DNA of 14,997 nucleotides from Bordetella parapertussis (GTDB lineage Bacteria > Pseudomonadota > Gammaproteobacteria > Burkholderiales > Burkholderiaceae_B), in contig CAMAYM010000064.1 of NCBI GenBank assembly GCA_945862495.1, forward strand, positions 1 to 14,997, given 5' to 3'. A program made the position numbers and the translations under genes. The notes under the pieces are model-generated. The model searched no databases, was not told where the DNA came from, and worked only from the letters and a program-made list of their open reading frames with translations. Positions 1 to 7,357 of this stretch are shown piece after piece. Position 1 is the first letter of the stretch, and the number at the start of each line of letters is the position of its first letter.

Positions 1-97
1 AAGCCCCGCAACGCACTAAGCCGTCAAGGGCTTGCAACTGCTCAAGCTTAACGACAAAATCGCTCTGGCACTTGGGACAACGCGTGACAAGACTCAT
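1..97 (-). CDS. Zinc-ribbon (DUF3426-type) protein, N-terminal fragment cut by window edge
   Basis: Only the first 32 codons are visible. They read MSLVTRCPKCQSDF and continue to VRCGA, where the window ends. The CPxC pair near residue 8 and the VRCG near the break fit the N-terminal zinc ribbon (MJ0042 type) of DUF3426 proteins, which commonly follow prmA in Burkholderiales. In that family the ribbon precedes a membrane segment and a domain of unknown role. The ATG lies 9 bases after the prmA stop, with GAGGTG a suitable distance upstream as ribosome binding site, so it probably belongs to the aroQ-accB-accC-prmA transcript. The second CxxC half is outside the window. Confidence 0.72.
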   Translation of the reverse strand, partial: MSLVTRCPKCQSDFVVKLEQLQALDGLVRCGA

Positions 98-106
98 GCG
101 TGCACC

Positions 107-1009
107 TCAGGGTTTGCGACCAGCCAGACACACCCACCCATCGCGGGACTGCCATACGGTCAACGGCAGCCAGTGCGCGTAGGCGTCTGCCACTTCTAAC
201 GCCTGCCGCTCAAGGACGCCAGACAACACTAAACTGCCACCGGAACGCACGCGCGTCGAGAGCATGGGTGCCAGCACTTTAAGCGGATTGGACAAGATGT
301 TGGCGACGACCACATCAAACTGCCCCTCCGTGAGACCCTCGGTCATTTGCGCGTTGACTTCGGTTTGATTGGCGATCGCATTGGCTGCTGTCGCCTGAAC
401 CGCCTGCTCATCAATGTCTACGCCCGTTACGCTTGCAGCACCCAACATTTTGGCCGCAATCGCCAAAATGCCTGAGCCACAGCCATAATCTAACACTGTG
501 ACGCCGGCAGGAAGTTCTTCAGCCAACCATTCCAAACAAAGATGCGTTGTCGGATGACTGCCTGTACCAAAGGCCAAGCCTGGATCTAATTGAATCGCGA
601 TTCGCCCGGGCTCAGGCGTTGCGGGCATCTGATCCGCATGCCAACTTGGCACGATCAGAATATGTTCGCCGACCGAGATCGGACCAAATTGTGACTGTGT
701 CAGTCGCACCCAATCCGCATCTGGCACCTGACGCAAATGCCAGGGCAAATCTGTTTGTGTGTCGAGACTTTCGCGGGCGCTCGCCAACAACTGCTCGGGG
801 TCCGTACCATCAGCCAATAGCACCACTAGACGATTACGCGCCCATGCTTGGGTATTCGGTTCGCTGCCGGGCTCCCCAAACAGCGGCTGCTCTTCGTCAG
901 TGTCAAGATCGGCGTCTTCGACAGACACAGACAAGGCACCGGACTCAAGTAGGCCGTCAGAGAGTGGCTCTGCGAAAGCGCCAGGGCACAACAGCACCAG
1001 TTCACGCAT
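107..1009 (-). CDS. prmA: Ribosomal protein L11 methyltransferase PrmA
   Basis: This SAM-dependent methyltransferase trimethylates amino groups of ribosomal protein L11 in the cytoplasm. The 300-residue product is close to the usual ~293. It shows an N-terminal L11-recognition region, the family signature DPGLAFGTGSHPTT at about residues 142-155, the SAM-binding loop DYGCGSG at 174-180 followed by an acidic VDID strand, and VANILSNPL at about 235-243, the PrmA catalytic-site motif. The reading frame is open upstream to 1081, but that would overlap the end of accC by about 60 bases. ATG at 1009 gives the canonical MRELVL start, with GGAA upstream. It starts 11 bases after the accC stop, so it is co-transcribed with accBC. 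The PrmA call is certain; the start is very likely. Confidence 0.95.
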   Translation of the reverse strand: MRELVLLCPGAFAEPLSDGLLESGALSVSVEDADLDTDEEQPLFGEPGSEPNTQAWARNRLVVLLADGTDPEQLLASARESLDTQTDLPWHLRQVPDADWVRLTQSQFGPISVGEHILIVPSWHADQMPATPEPGRIAIQLDPGLAFGTGSHPTTHLCLEWLAEELPAGVTVLDYGCGSGILAIAAKMLGAASVTGVDIDEQAVQATAANAIANQTEVNAQMTEGLTEGQFDVVVANILSNPLKVLAPMLSTRVRSGGSLVLSGVLERQALEVADAYAHWLPLTVWQSRDGWVCLAGRKP

Positions 1010-1019
1010 TGTGGTTCCG

Positions 1020-2369
1020 TTATTCGGCTCGAGAGGCAAGCTTGTGTTCGAGATAATGAATACTCGTGCCTCCCTCAACAAACTTTGCGTCGGCCATTAG
1101 TTCGCGATGCAGGGGAATATTGGTTTTAATGCCTTCGACCACCATTTCTGACAAGGCAATTGACATGCGCGCAACGGCCTGCGCACGCGTATCTCCATAG
1201 GTAATGACCTTGGCGATCATCGAATCATAATTAGGCGGTACAAAGTAACCATTGAATACATGCGAGTCGATACGTACACCAGGACCACCTGGCGTGTGCC
1301 AATTGGTGATTCGGCCTGGGCTCGGCATAAAGTTGAAAGGATCTTCTGCATTGATACGACATTCGACCGCATGGCCGCGGAACGTAATATCTTTTTGACG
1401 CAAGAGAAATTTCTCTCCTGCGGCGATGCGGATCTGCTGCTGCACTAAGTCAATGCCCGTAATCAGTTCTGTCACGGGATGCTCAACCTGGATACGGGTG
1501 TTCATCTCTATAAAATAAAACTCGCCGTTTTCATACAGAAACTCAAAGGTCCCCGCGCCACGATATTCAATCTTGCGGCAGGCCTCAGCACACCGCTCGC
1601 CGATTTTTTCAATCAGCTTGCGATCAATACCGGGAGCAGGTGCCTCTTCGATCACTTTTTGATGACGGCGCTGCATCGAGCAATCGCGCTCACCCAACCA
1701 GACTGCGTTCTTGCCGCCATCGGCCAATACTTGAATTTCGATATGACGTGGATTTTCGAGAAACTTTTCGAGGTAAACCTCTGGATTATTAAATGCGGCC
1801 CCCGCCTCTGATTTTGTCATCGTGACAGCATTGAGCAAGGCTGCTTCGGTGTGGACGACACGCATCCCGCGCCCGCCGCCACCGCCTGCCGCTTTGATGA
1901 TGACGGGATATCCCACTTCACGGGCCGTGCGCAGAATCTCTGCAGGGTCGTCGGGCAAGGCACCCGCGGATCCCGGCACCACAGGCACACCCGCCTCAAT
2001 CATGGCGCGTTTTGCACTGACCTTGTCGCCCATCAGACGAATCGATTCGGGTCGAGGTCCGATAAAAACAAAACCGCTTTTTTCTACGCGATCTGCAAAG
2101 TCCGCGTTTTCAGACAAGAAGCCATAACCGGGGTGGATTGCTTCAGCATCAGTGACTTCAGCTGCAGCGATAATCGCCGGCATATTAAGATAACTATCGC
2201 GTGACGCGGGTGGGCCAATGCAGACAGACTCGTCAGCCAGGCGGACGTACTTTGCGTCACGATCCGCCTCGGAGTGGACCACAACGGTCTTGATACCCAT
2301 TTCACGGCATGCGCGTTGAATGCGCAGCGCAATTTCGCCTCGGTTAGCGATCAGAATCTTTTCAAACAT
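1020..2369 (-). CDS. accC: Biotin carboxylase subunit of acetyl-CoA carboxylase
   Basis: AccC carboxylates the biotin carried on AccB, using ATP and bicarbonate, in the first half-reaction of malonyl-CoA synthesis for fatty acids. The product is 449 residues, the same length as E. coli AccC. It begins with the typical MFEKILIANRGEIALRI, and has the glycine-rich ATP-grasp loop AGGGGGRGMR at 161-170, the GERDCSMQRRHQKVIEE block at about 226-242, and FIEMNTRIQVEHPVTE with its metal- and biotin-site Glu/Arg residues. The C-terminal biotin-carboxylase domain is complete. The ATG follows the accB stop with one base between, so the two subunits are very likely translated together. Nothing is missing or unusual. 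Confidence 0.98.
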   Translation of the reverse strand: MFEKILIANRGEIALRIQRACREMGIKTVVVHSEADRDAKYVRLADESVCIGPPASRDSYLNMPAIIAAAEVTDAEAIHPGYGFLSENADFADRVEKSGFVFIGPRPESIRLMGDKVSAKRAMIEAGVPVVPGSAGALPDDPAEILRTAREVGYPVIIKAAGGGGGRGMRVVHTEAALLNAVTMTKSEAGAAFNNPEVYLEKFLENPRHIEIQVLADGGKNAVWLGERDCSMQRRHQKVIEEAPAPGIDRKLIEKIGERCAEACRKIEYRGAGTFEFLYENGEFYFIEMNTRIQVEHPVTELITGIDLVQQQIRIAAGEKFLLRQKDITFRGHAVECRINAEDPFNFMPSPGRITNWHTPGGPGVRIDSHVFNGYFVPPNYDSMIAKVITYGDTRAQAVARMSIALSEMVVEGIKTNIPLHRELMADAKFVEGGTSIHYLEHKLASRAE

Positions 2370-2370
2370 A

Positions 2371-2820
2371 TCAGACGATCACAAAAAGTGGCTGGCCGTA
2401 TTCGACTGGCTCACCGTTTTGAACCAAAATTTCCTTGATCACGCCGGATTTATCCGCCTCAATCTCATTGAGTAGCTTCATCGCTTCGATGATGCAGAGA
2501 GGCTCGCCTTCTTTGACGGTCTGCCCGACTTCAACAAATGAGGGTGAGCTCGGGTTCGGTGCGCGATAAAAGGTTCCAACCATCGGAGCCTTGACCGTAT
2601 GACCGACAACCGCTGCGGGTACTGGAGCAACAGGTGCTGCAGGCACGGCTTCAGCACTCGGTTGAGGTGCATATTGTGGGGCAGGTGCGTAGGCCATCGG
2701 CTGAATAGCCTGGGAAAACTTGACAATGCGGACCTTGCCCTCACCCTCTGTAATTTCCAGTTCGGCGATGCCTGACTCAGCCACCAAGTCAATCAAAGTT
2801 TTCAGTTTTCTCAGATCCAT
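2371..2820 (-). CDS. accB: Biotin carboxyl carrier protein of acetyl-CoA carboxylase
   Basis: AccB carries biotin between AccC and the AccA/AccD carboxyltransferase. The 149-residue protein has the family layout: an N-terminal helix and strand region (about 1-35), an Ala/Pro-rich flexible linker (about 40-72) and a C-terminal biotinyl domain. The biotinylated lysine is K115 in EAMKLLNEIEADKSG. LL in place of the E. coli MM after the lysine is a substitution I associate with betaproteobacterial AccB. The thumb-like insertion typical of bacterial AccB (AP..PSSPSF) is present at about 87-95. A GGAA sequence lies upstream of the ATG, and the gene begins 17 bases after the aroQ stop. Confidence 0.98.
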   Translation of the reverse strand: MDLRKLKTLIDLVAESGIAELEITEGEGKVRIVKFSQAIQPMAYAPAPQYAPQPSAEAVPAAPVAPVPAAVVGHTVKAPMVGTFYRAPNPSSPSFVEVGQTVKEGEPLCIIEAMKLLNEIEADKSGVIKEILVQNGEPVEYGQPLFVIV

Positions 2821-2837
2821 AGTATTTCCGTAAGGTT

Positions 2838-3281
2838 CTAGATAGGCTCGTATTGAGCGGCAAAACGTACTGCAGCCTCATACCCAGCGGGGCCAAGGCC
2901 TGCCACCACACCCACCGCCAAATCTGACAAGTAAGAGTGATGACGAAATTCTTCGCGCTTGTAAACGTTAGATACGTGCACTTCAACAAACGCAATGCTG
3001 ACACCCGCTAAGGCATCCCGTATGGCAACACTCGTGTGCGTATAAGCACCCGCGTTCACAATGATGAAATCTGTCCCGTCGGTTCGGGCTTGCTGAATCC
3101 GGTCGACCAACGCGCCTTCGTGGTTACTCTGAAAGGTCGAGAGCGAGACACCCAGTGCCTGAGCCAAGGTCACCAGAACAGTCTCTAGCTGTGGCAATGT
3201 CGTGAGCCCATAGAGATGCGGCTCTCTCAACCCGAGCATATTCAGGTTGGGTCCATTTAGAACAAGGAGTTTTTGTGCCAT
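2838..3281 (-). CDS. aroQ: Type II 3-dehydroquinate dehydratase
   Basis: AroQ dehydrates 3-dehydroquinate to 3-dehydroshikimate, the third step of the shikimate pathway. The 147-residue length is typical of the type II dodecameric enzyme. Visible motifs are LNGPNLNMLGLREPHLYG with the catalytic Tyr24 on the flexible lid (about 8-25), SNHEGALVD (52-60), the substrate-binding VNAGAYTHTS (75-84), and EVHVSNVYKREEFRHHS, holding catalytic His102 and the active-site arginines. It is the first gene after the predicted promoter at 3315-3343 and leads into accB, an arrangement common in proteobacteria. The Shine-Dalgarno sequence before its ATG is weak. AroE, the next enzyme in the pathway, lies in the other operon of this window. 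Confidence 0.97.
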   Translation of the reverse strand: MAQKLLVLNGPNLNMLGLREPHLYGLTTLPQLETVLVTLAQALGVSLSTFQSNHEGALVDRIQQARTDGTDFIIVNAGAYTHTSVAIRDALAGVSIAFVEVHVSNVYKREEFRHHSYLSDLAVGVVAGLGPAGYEAAVRFAAQYEPI

Positions 3282-3314
3282 GCCGTATCGCCAAAAGCAA
3301 TGATCAGGTGCGCA

Positions 3315-3343
3315 TTTTTACGCCAATTTACGCCATTTGTCTA
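3315..3343 (-). promoter_or_regulatory. Predicted sigma-70 promoter of aroQ-accB-accC-prmA, with tandem 10-base repeat
   Basis: On the minus strand TAGACA (3338-3343) and TAAAAA (3315-3320) are separated by exactly 17 bases. They match the -35 consensus at 5 of 6 and the -10 consensus at 4 of 6 positions. This places transcription start at about 3308 and leaves a leader of roughly 25 bases before the aroQ ATG. Between the boxes lie two copies of TGGCGTAAA (plus strand TTTACGCCA at 3317-3325 and 3327-3335) repeated with a 10-base period. The site sits in the only gap (63 bases) between the tlpA-like gene and aroQ. It is a motif match only, with no experimental support. Confidence 0.5.
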
Positions 3344-3344
3344 T

Positions 3345-3923
3345 CTACGTCTTTGATTTCGCCACTAAGCGATCAATGCGCCTTTGCAAATCTTCAAGCG
3401 AGACCTGACCGAGTATTGTGTCGAAAATGTGCCCTTCTGCATCCAACAGGACGGTAAAAGGGAGTCCTCCCGCTGCATTGCCTAACTCTCTCAAAAGTCC
3501 AATGCCACTATGTCCAGCAACATACAAGGGATAAGAAACAGGTACTTTAGTGACAAATTTAGCGATGTTAGCGGCAGTATCGATACCAATGCCGATAAAT
3601 TGAATATTGGGTAAAGAATTCGACAGGGCATCGAGATGCGGCATCTCTTCGACACAGGGTGCGCACCAGGTTGCCCAAAAATTAGCCACAACGGGGCGCC
3701 CTTTTAGCTGACTCAGCGCAACAGGGTGGCCCGCCAAGTCCGGCAATAAGGCCGCGTACAAGGCCTCTGGATTCGCTGTGACTTTGGGCGCAGCACTACC
3801 GGAGAGACCCACAGCGCGATTGGCAGCCGGGGCACGCCGCGAGGTGGACTGCCAAGCCAGCCAGGCGGTCGTGCTGATCGCCACCAAACCCGCTCCACCA
3901 AAGATTATGGTTCTTCTCTTCAT
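3345..3923 (-). CDS. TlpA-family membrane-anchored thiol-disulfide oxidoreductase
   Basis: This is a 192-residue thioredoxin-fold protein that probably acts in the periplasm, reducing or exchanging disulfides, for example in cytochrome c maturation or envelope protein repair. After a positive MKRR start there is one hydrophobic segment (about 6-25) that could be a signal anchor. A linker follows, then the TlpA/ResA-like domain with the redox motif WCAPC at 86-90, the preceding VVANFWAT strand, and the cis-proline loop GGLPFTV with P155. All residues needed for redox activity are present. It reads away from mpl and ends 63 bases before aroQ. A separate promoter seems to serve aroQ, though readthrough is possible. 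The natural partner cannot be told from the sequence. Confidence 0.93.
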   Translation of the reverse strand: MKRRTIIFGGAGLVAISTTAWLAWQSTSRRAPAANRAVGLSGSAAPKVTANPEALYAALLPDLAGHPVALSQLKGRPVVANFWATWCAPCVEEMPHLDALSNSLPNIQFIGIGIDTAANIAKFVTKVPVSYPLYVAGHSGIGLLRELGNAAGGLPFTVLLDAEGHIFDTILGQVSLEDLQRRIDRLVAKSKT

Positions 3924-3972
3924 ACTTCATATCATAGCGCCCCGCGTGATCTCAATGCATCAATCACAAAGG

Positions 3973-3993
3973 GGTTTCAGGTACAGCGAAACC
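3973..3993. promoter_or_regulatory. Dyad symmetry in the tlpA-like/mpl divergent intergenic region
   Basis: GGTTTC (3973-3978) and GAAACC (3988-3993) form a perfect inverted repeat with a 9-base spacer, in the 110-base region between the divergent tlpA-like gene and mpl. Its right arm covers the position where a -35 box would lie for a possible mpl -10 hexamer TACAAT at 4010-4015; no good -35 match is present. This spacing fits a dimeric regulator site, but short perfect dyads also occur by chance, so it is only a candidate operator. The rest of the gap shows no other structure. Confidence 0.25.
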
Positions 3994-4020
3994 GGAAGAC
4001 ATCTGCCTCTACAATGTATA

Positions 4021-4026
4021 AAGGAG
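4021..4026 (+). promoter_or_regulatory. Strong ribosome binding site of mpl
   Basis: AAGGAG is a near-perfect Shine-Dalgarno sequence 7 bases before ATG 4034. It decides the start over TTG at 4028, which would be only one base downstream of it. It is one of the strongest such sites in the window. Confidence 0.75.
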
Positions 4027-4033
4027 ATTGTTC

Positions 4034-5404
4034 ATGCATCTGCATATATTGGGAATTTGCGGCACATTTATGGGTGGCTTAGCGCTCATTGCGCGGGCCG
4101 CAGGACATCGCGTCACTGGGTGTGACGCGGGTGTCTATCCCCCCATGAGCACGCAACTCGAAGAGCAAGGCATTGCGCTGATCGAGGGATTTGGGCTGGA
4201 ACAACTGGCCCTCAAACCAGATCTCTTTGTCGTGGGCAATGTGGTTTCACGGGGTAACCCACTCATGGAAGCCATCCTTGATGCGGGCTTGCCCTATACG
4301 TCAGGTCCTCAATGGCTCGGTGAATTTGTCTTACAAGGTCAACATGTCTTGGCCGTGGCAGGCACACATGGAAAAACCACCACAAGCGCCATGCTGGCCT
4401 GGATTTTGCATTGCGCGGGCAAAAAGCCAAATTTTCTGATTGGCGGTATCGCCCCCGGACTCGAAGTCTCCGCGCGGTTTGATGCCGCACACCCGCTGTT
4501 TGTTATCGAAGCGGACGAATACGACACCGCTTTTTTCGACAAACGCTCAAAATTTGTGCACTACCGCCCTCGCACGGCCATTCTAAATAACCTCGAGTAT
4601 GACCACGCGGATATCTTTTCTGATCTGGCCGCCATAGAAACGCAATTCCATCACTTGTTACGCACCGTGCCGCGCAGTGGGCTTGTGATCACACCCGCGC
4701 AAGACGAGGCGCTCGCGCGCGTGATTGCCCGCGGATGCTGGGCCGAGCACAGTGCTATCAATACGACACAGGGCTGGCACACACAAACATGCGACGCAGT
4801 TTCTTTCGACGTATTGAACGGGTCGCAAACGCTTGGCACCGTCGCGTGGTCGCTGACCGGCGCGCACAACCAACATAATGCCCTCGCCGCAATCGTAGCG
4901 GCACAACATGTCGATGTTACCCCAGCGACCAGCATCGCCGCGCTCCGAACATTCAGTGGCGTCAAAAGACGGATGGAAGTTTGCGGCACGATCAGAAACA
5001 TCACGATCTACGATGATTTTGCGCACCACCCCACCGCCATCGCCACAACACTTGCAGGTCTACGTGCACAAATAGGTCAACAGCGCATCCTGGCTGTGCT
5101 TGAACCGCGCTCCAACACAATGAAACTCGGCACAATGGCCGCTCGACTCCCTGCAGCACTGGCAGAGGCTGATCTCGTCTTTTGCTATGGTCAACGAGAG
5201 GGCAAGCAGGCGCTCGGTTGGGATCCAGCGGAGGTCCTTGCTTCACTCGGTCCGCGCATGCAGGCGCACCACGAAATCGAAACATTGGTCCATGCGATTC
5301 AGCGCGCTGCACAACCCGGCGATCACATCGTCATCATGAGCAACGGCGGCTTTGCTGGCGTACACGATCGACTCCTAAAGGCGCTTACCGCATCGCCCGC
5401 CTAA
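4034..5404 (+). CDS. mpl: UDP-N-acetylmuramate:L-Ala-gamma-D-Glu-meso-DAP ligase (murein recycling)
   Basis: Mpl ligates the recycled tripeptide L-Ala-gamma-D-Glu-meso-DAP to UDP-MurNAc in the cytoplasm, returning it to peptidoglycan synthesis. The product is 456 residues, almost exactly the E. coli length. It has a Rossmann-like N-terminus (HILGICGTFMGGLA), the Mur-ligase P-loop GTHGKTTT at 110-117, the Mpl-specific block EADEYDTAFFDKRSKF at 159-174, NLEYDHADIF at 186-195, the HNQHNALAA nucleotide-site motif, and C-terminal DDFAHHPTAI and LEPRSNTMKLG. ATG at 4034 is chosen over the in-frame TTG at 4028 because AAGGAG (4021-4026) lies 7 bases before it. It is the first gene of the plus-strand cluster and is followed by the RNase gene after 36 bases. 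Confidence 0.97.
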   Translation: MHLHILGICGTFMGGLALIARAAGHRVTGCDAGVYPPMSTQLEEQGIALIEGFGLEQLALKPDLFVVGNVVSRGNPLMEAILDAGLPYTSGPQWLGEFVLQGQHVLAVAGTHGKTTTSAMLAWILHCAGKKPNFLIGGIAPGLEVSARFDAAHPLFVIEADEYDTAFFDKRSKFVHYRPRTAILNNLEYDHADIFSDLAAIETQFHHLLRTVPRSGLVITPAQDEALARVIARGCWAEHSAINTTQGWHTQTCDAVSFDVLNGSQTLGTVAWSLTGAHNQHNALAAIVAAQHVDVTPATSIAALRTFSGVKRRMEVCGTIRNITIYDDFAHHPTAIATTLAGLRAQIGQQRILAVLEPRSNTMKLGTMAARLPAALAEADLVFCYGQREGKQALGWDPAEVLASLGPRMQAHHEIETLVHAIQRAAQPGDHIVIMSNGGFAGVHDRLLKALTASPA

Positions 5405-5440
5405 AGGGCGCTCTAAAGATTCACTGGAACACCAACATTC

Positions 5441-7357
5441 ATGTACGTTTTATTCGAAGAAGATGGCGCCTTTAAAACCGGTCACATCATGGCGGAAGCT
5501 GACGCAACGCTCCAGGTCGAGTCTGAGTCTGGCAAACGCAGCAAGGTAAAACGTGCGAATTGCATCTTTACGTTTACCAGCCCCGCCCCTGATGTGCTGA
5601 TGCCTCAGGCTGACAGTCTCGCCAATGATATCGACCTGTCCTTCCTCTGGGAGTGTGCCCCTGCCGATGAGTTCGATATCGAGACGATGGGCGCTGAGTA
5701 CTTTGGGCATCCACCCGATACGCTAGAAAAAACCACCTTGCTGCTCAGACTGCACAGTGCGCCGATTTATTTTCATCGACGCGGCCGAGGTCGTTATCGT
5801 GCCGCACCGCCAGAAATTTTAAGCGCGGCACTCGCCGCACAAGAAAAGAAACAGCGGGCGGCTGAGCAAACAGAGGAATGGGCCCAAGCCATTGCTGCCG
5901 GGCAACTACCAGATGAAGTGGCGCAGGCCGCCATGAGTTTGATTACAAAACCAGACAAAAACTCACAAGCTTGGAAGGCACTCGATGCCGCGTGTACGCT
6001 GAAGCAAACATCACCTGAGCGTCTCTTGCTCGACTCGGGCGCATGGCCACATGCGCTCGCCCTGCACAAAGGACGCTTTCTAGCCAACCATTTTCCACGC
6101 GGCACTGGCTTTGCGCCCTGCGAAGTCCCTGACATCGGACGCGAGCTCCCGCTCGCAAATGTTGAAGCGTATTCGGTCGATGATATCAGTACGACAGAAA
6201 TCGATGACGCACTGTCCGTCACGCGACTGCCGGATGGCAATCTATGTGTGGGTATCCATATTGCCGCCCCTGGACTGGCGGTGACCAAGGACAGTGCGCT
6301 CGATAAGCTCGCCCGCGCCAGAATGTCCACGGTCTACATGCCCGGTGACAAAATCCCGATGCAGCCCGACGAAATCATTGCTGCGTTTTCACTGGATGAA
6401 GGCCGTCCCGTTCCTGTGCTATCGCTGTACGTCACCGCCAATCCCGAAACAGGAGAAATCATTTCTCACGAAAGTCGTCTCGAGCGCTTGGCGGTGCGCG
6501 CCAACTTGCGTCACAACGCACTCGATGCCTTGATCACCGAGGAGTCGCTTGCAGATCCGAGCATCGAACTGCCCCATAACGAATGGATTCGTCCGCTCTG
6601 GCAACTGGCGCTCGCACTGTGTAAACAACGTGAAATCGTGCGTGGAAAACCTGAAAATAACAACAGAGTCGAATACAGTTTTTATGTTGACGGTGATCCG
6701 GACGATCCGAGCTCGACCGTACGTCTCGTGCCGCGTTTGCGTAATGCGCCCTTAGACAGATTAGTAGCCGAGTACATGATCTTGGCAAACAGCACCTGGG
6801 GTGGCTTGTTGGCGACCCACGGCTTACCGGGCATTTACCGCTCACAACAAACCGGTCGTGTACGGATGAGTACGCACGCACTTCCCCACGAGGCGATCGG
6901 TGTTCCGCAATATGCCTGGTGCACCTCACCTTTGCGTCGTTATGTCGACCTCGTCAATCAATGGCAACTCATCGCTGCGATCGAAAATGGGGTGTCAGCG
7001 CCACTCGTCGCGCCTTTTAAACCCCGTGATGCAGATTTGTTCGCCATCATTGGTGGGTTTGAGTCACAATATGTGGCATGGCATGACTTTCAAAACAGCA
7101 TGGAGCGCTACTGGTGTTTGCGATGGCTGCAACAACAGCACGTCACTGAATGTGAAGCGACCCTCCTCAAGGAGGATTTGGTGCGTCTGAGTCATGCACC
7201 GATGGTCGTGCGTTTAGCGGGGCTGCCCACGCTCGAAAGAGGACAGCGCATCACGCTGCACATTACGGGGTTCGATGAGCTTGCTCTTGAGATGGATTGC
7301 CGATTTATATCGAGTGTTGAAAGCGAACAATCAGAGGAAATCGACCCAGCAACGTGA
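5441..7357 (+). CDS. RNB-domain (RNase II-like) 3'-5' exoribonuclease
   Basis: This 638-residue protein, close to RNase II in length, should degrade single-stranded RNA processively from the 3' end. The N-terminus (about 1-45) looks like a small beta-barrel RNA-binding domain, followed by a helical region. The RNB catalytic domain spans about 230-560: VDDISTTEIDDAL (246-258) carries the acidic metal site, MPGDKIPMQPDEI (300-312) and GIYRSQQ (464-470) follow, and CTSPLRRYVDLVNQ (494-507) contains the arginine of the active centre. A short S1-like segment closes the protein (about 595-630). Compared with E. coli RNase II, the metal-site position corresponding to D207 appears to be Glu (E253), a conservative change. 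The stop overlaps the next gene's GTG by 4 bases. Whether it is closer to RNase II or RNase R in role cannot be decided here. Confidence 0.93.
   Translation: MYVLFEEDGAFKTGHIMAEADATLQVESESGKRSKVKRANCIFTFTSPAPDVLMPQADSLANDIDLSFLWECAPADEFDIETMGAEYFGHPPDTLEKTTLLLRLHSAPIYFHRRGRGRYRAAPPEILSAALAAQEKKQRAAEQTEEWAQAIAAGQLPDEVAQAAMSLITKPDKNSQAWKALDAACTLKQTSPERLLLDSGAWPHALALHKGRFLANHFPRGTGFAPCEVPDIGRELPLANVEAYSVDDISTTEIDDALSVTRLPDGNLCVGIHIAAPGLAVTKDSALDKLARARMSTVYMPGDKIPMQPDEIIAAFSLDEGRPVPVLSLYVTANPETGEIISHESRLERLAVRANLRHNALDALITEESLADPSIELPHNEWIRPLWQLALALCKQREIVRGKPENNNRVEYSFYVDGDPDDPSSTVRLVPRLRNAPLDRLVAEYMILANSTWGGLLATHGLPGIYRSQQTGRVRMSTHALPHEAIGVPQYAWCTSPLRRYVDLVNQWQLIAAIENGVSAPLVAPFKPRDADLFAIIGGFESQYVAWHDFQNSMERYWCLRWLQQQHVTECEATLLKEDLVRLSHAPMVVRLAGLPTLERGQRITLHITGFDELALEMDCRFISSVESEQSEEIDPAT

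Noticed and set aside
547..1056. Plus-strand open frame of 169 codons antisense to prmA
   Set aside because: It lies fully within prmA on the other strand, has no recognisable domain and an Arg- and Ala-rich composition typical of a shadow frame.
1861..1900. GC-rich tri-nucleotide-like run in accC
   Set aside because: It encodes the conserved glycine-rich ATP-binding loop of AccC and is not an independent repeat.
5794..6330. Minus-strand 178-codon open frame antisense to the RNase gene
   Set aside because: Low-complexity Ser/Ala-rich product with no ribosome binding site or family match; the opposite strand encodes conserved RNB motifs.
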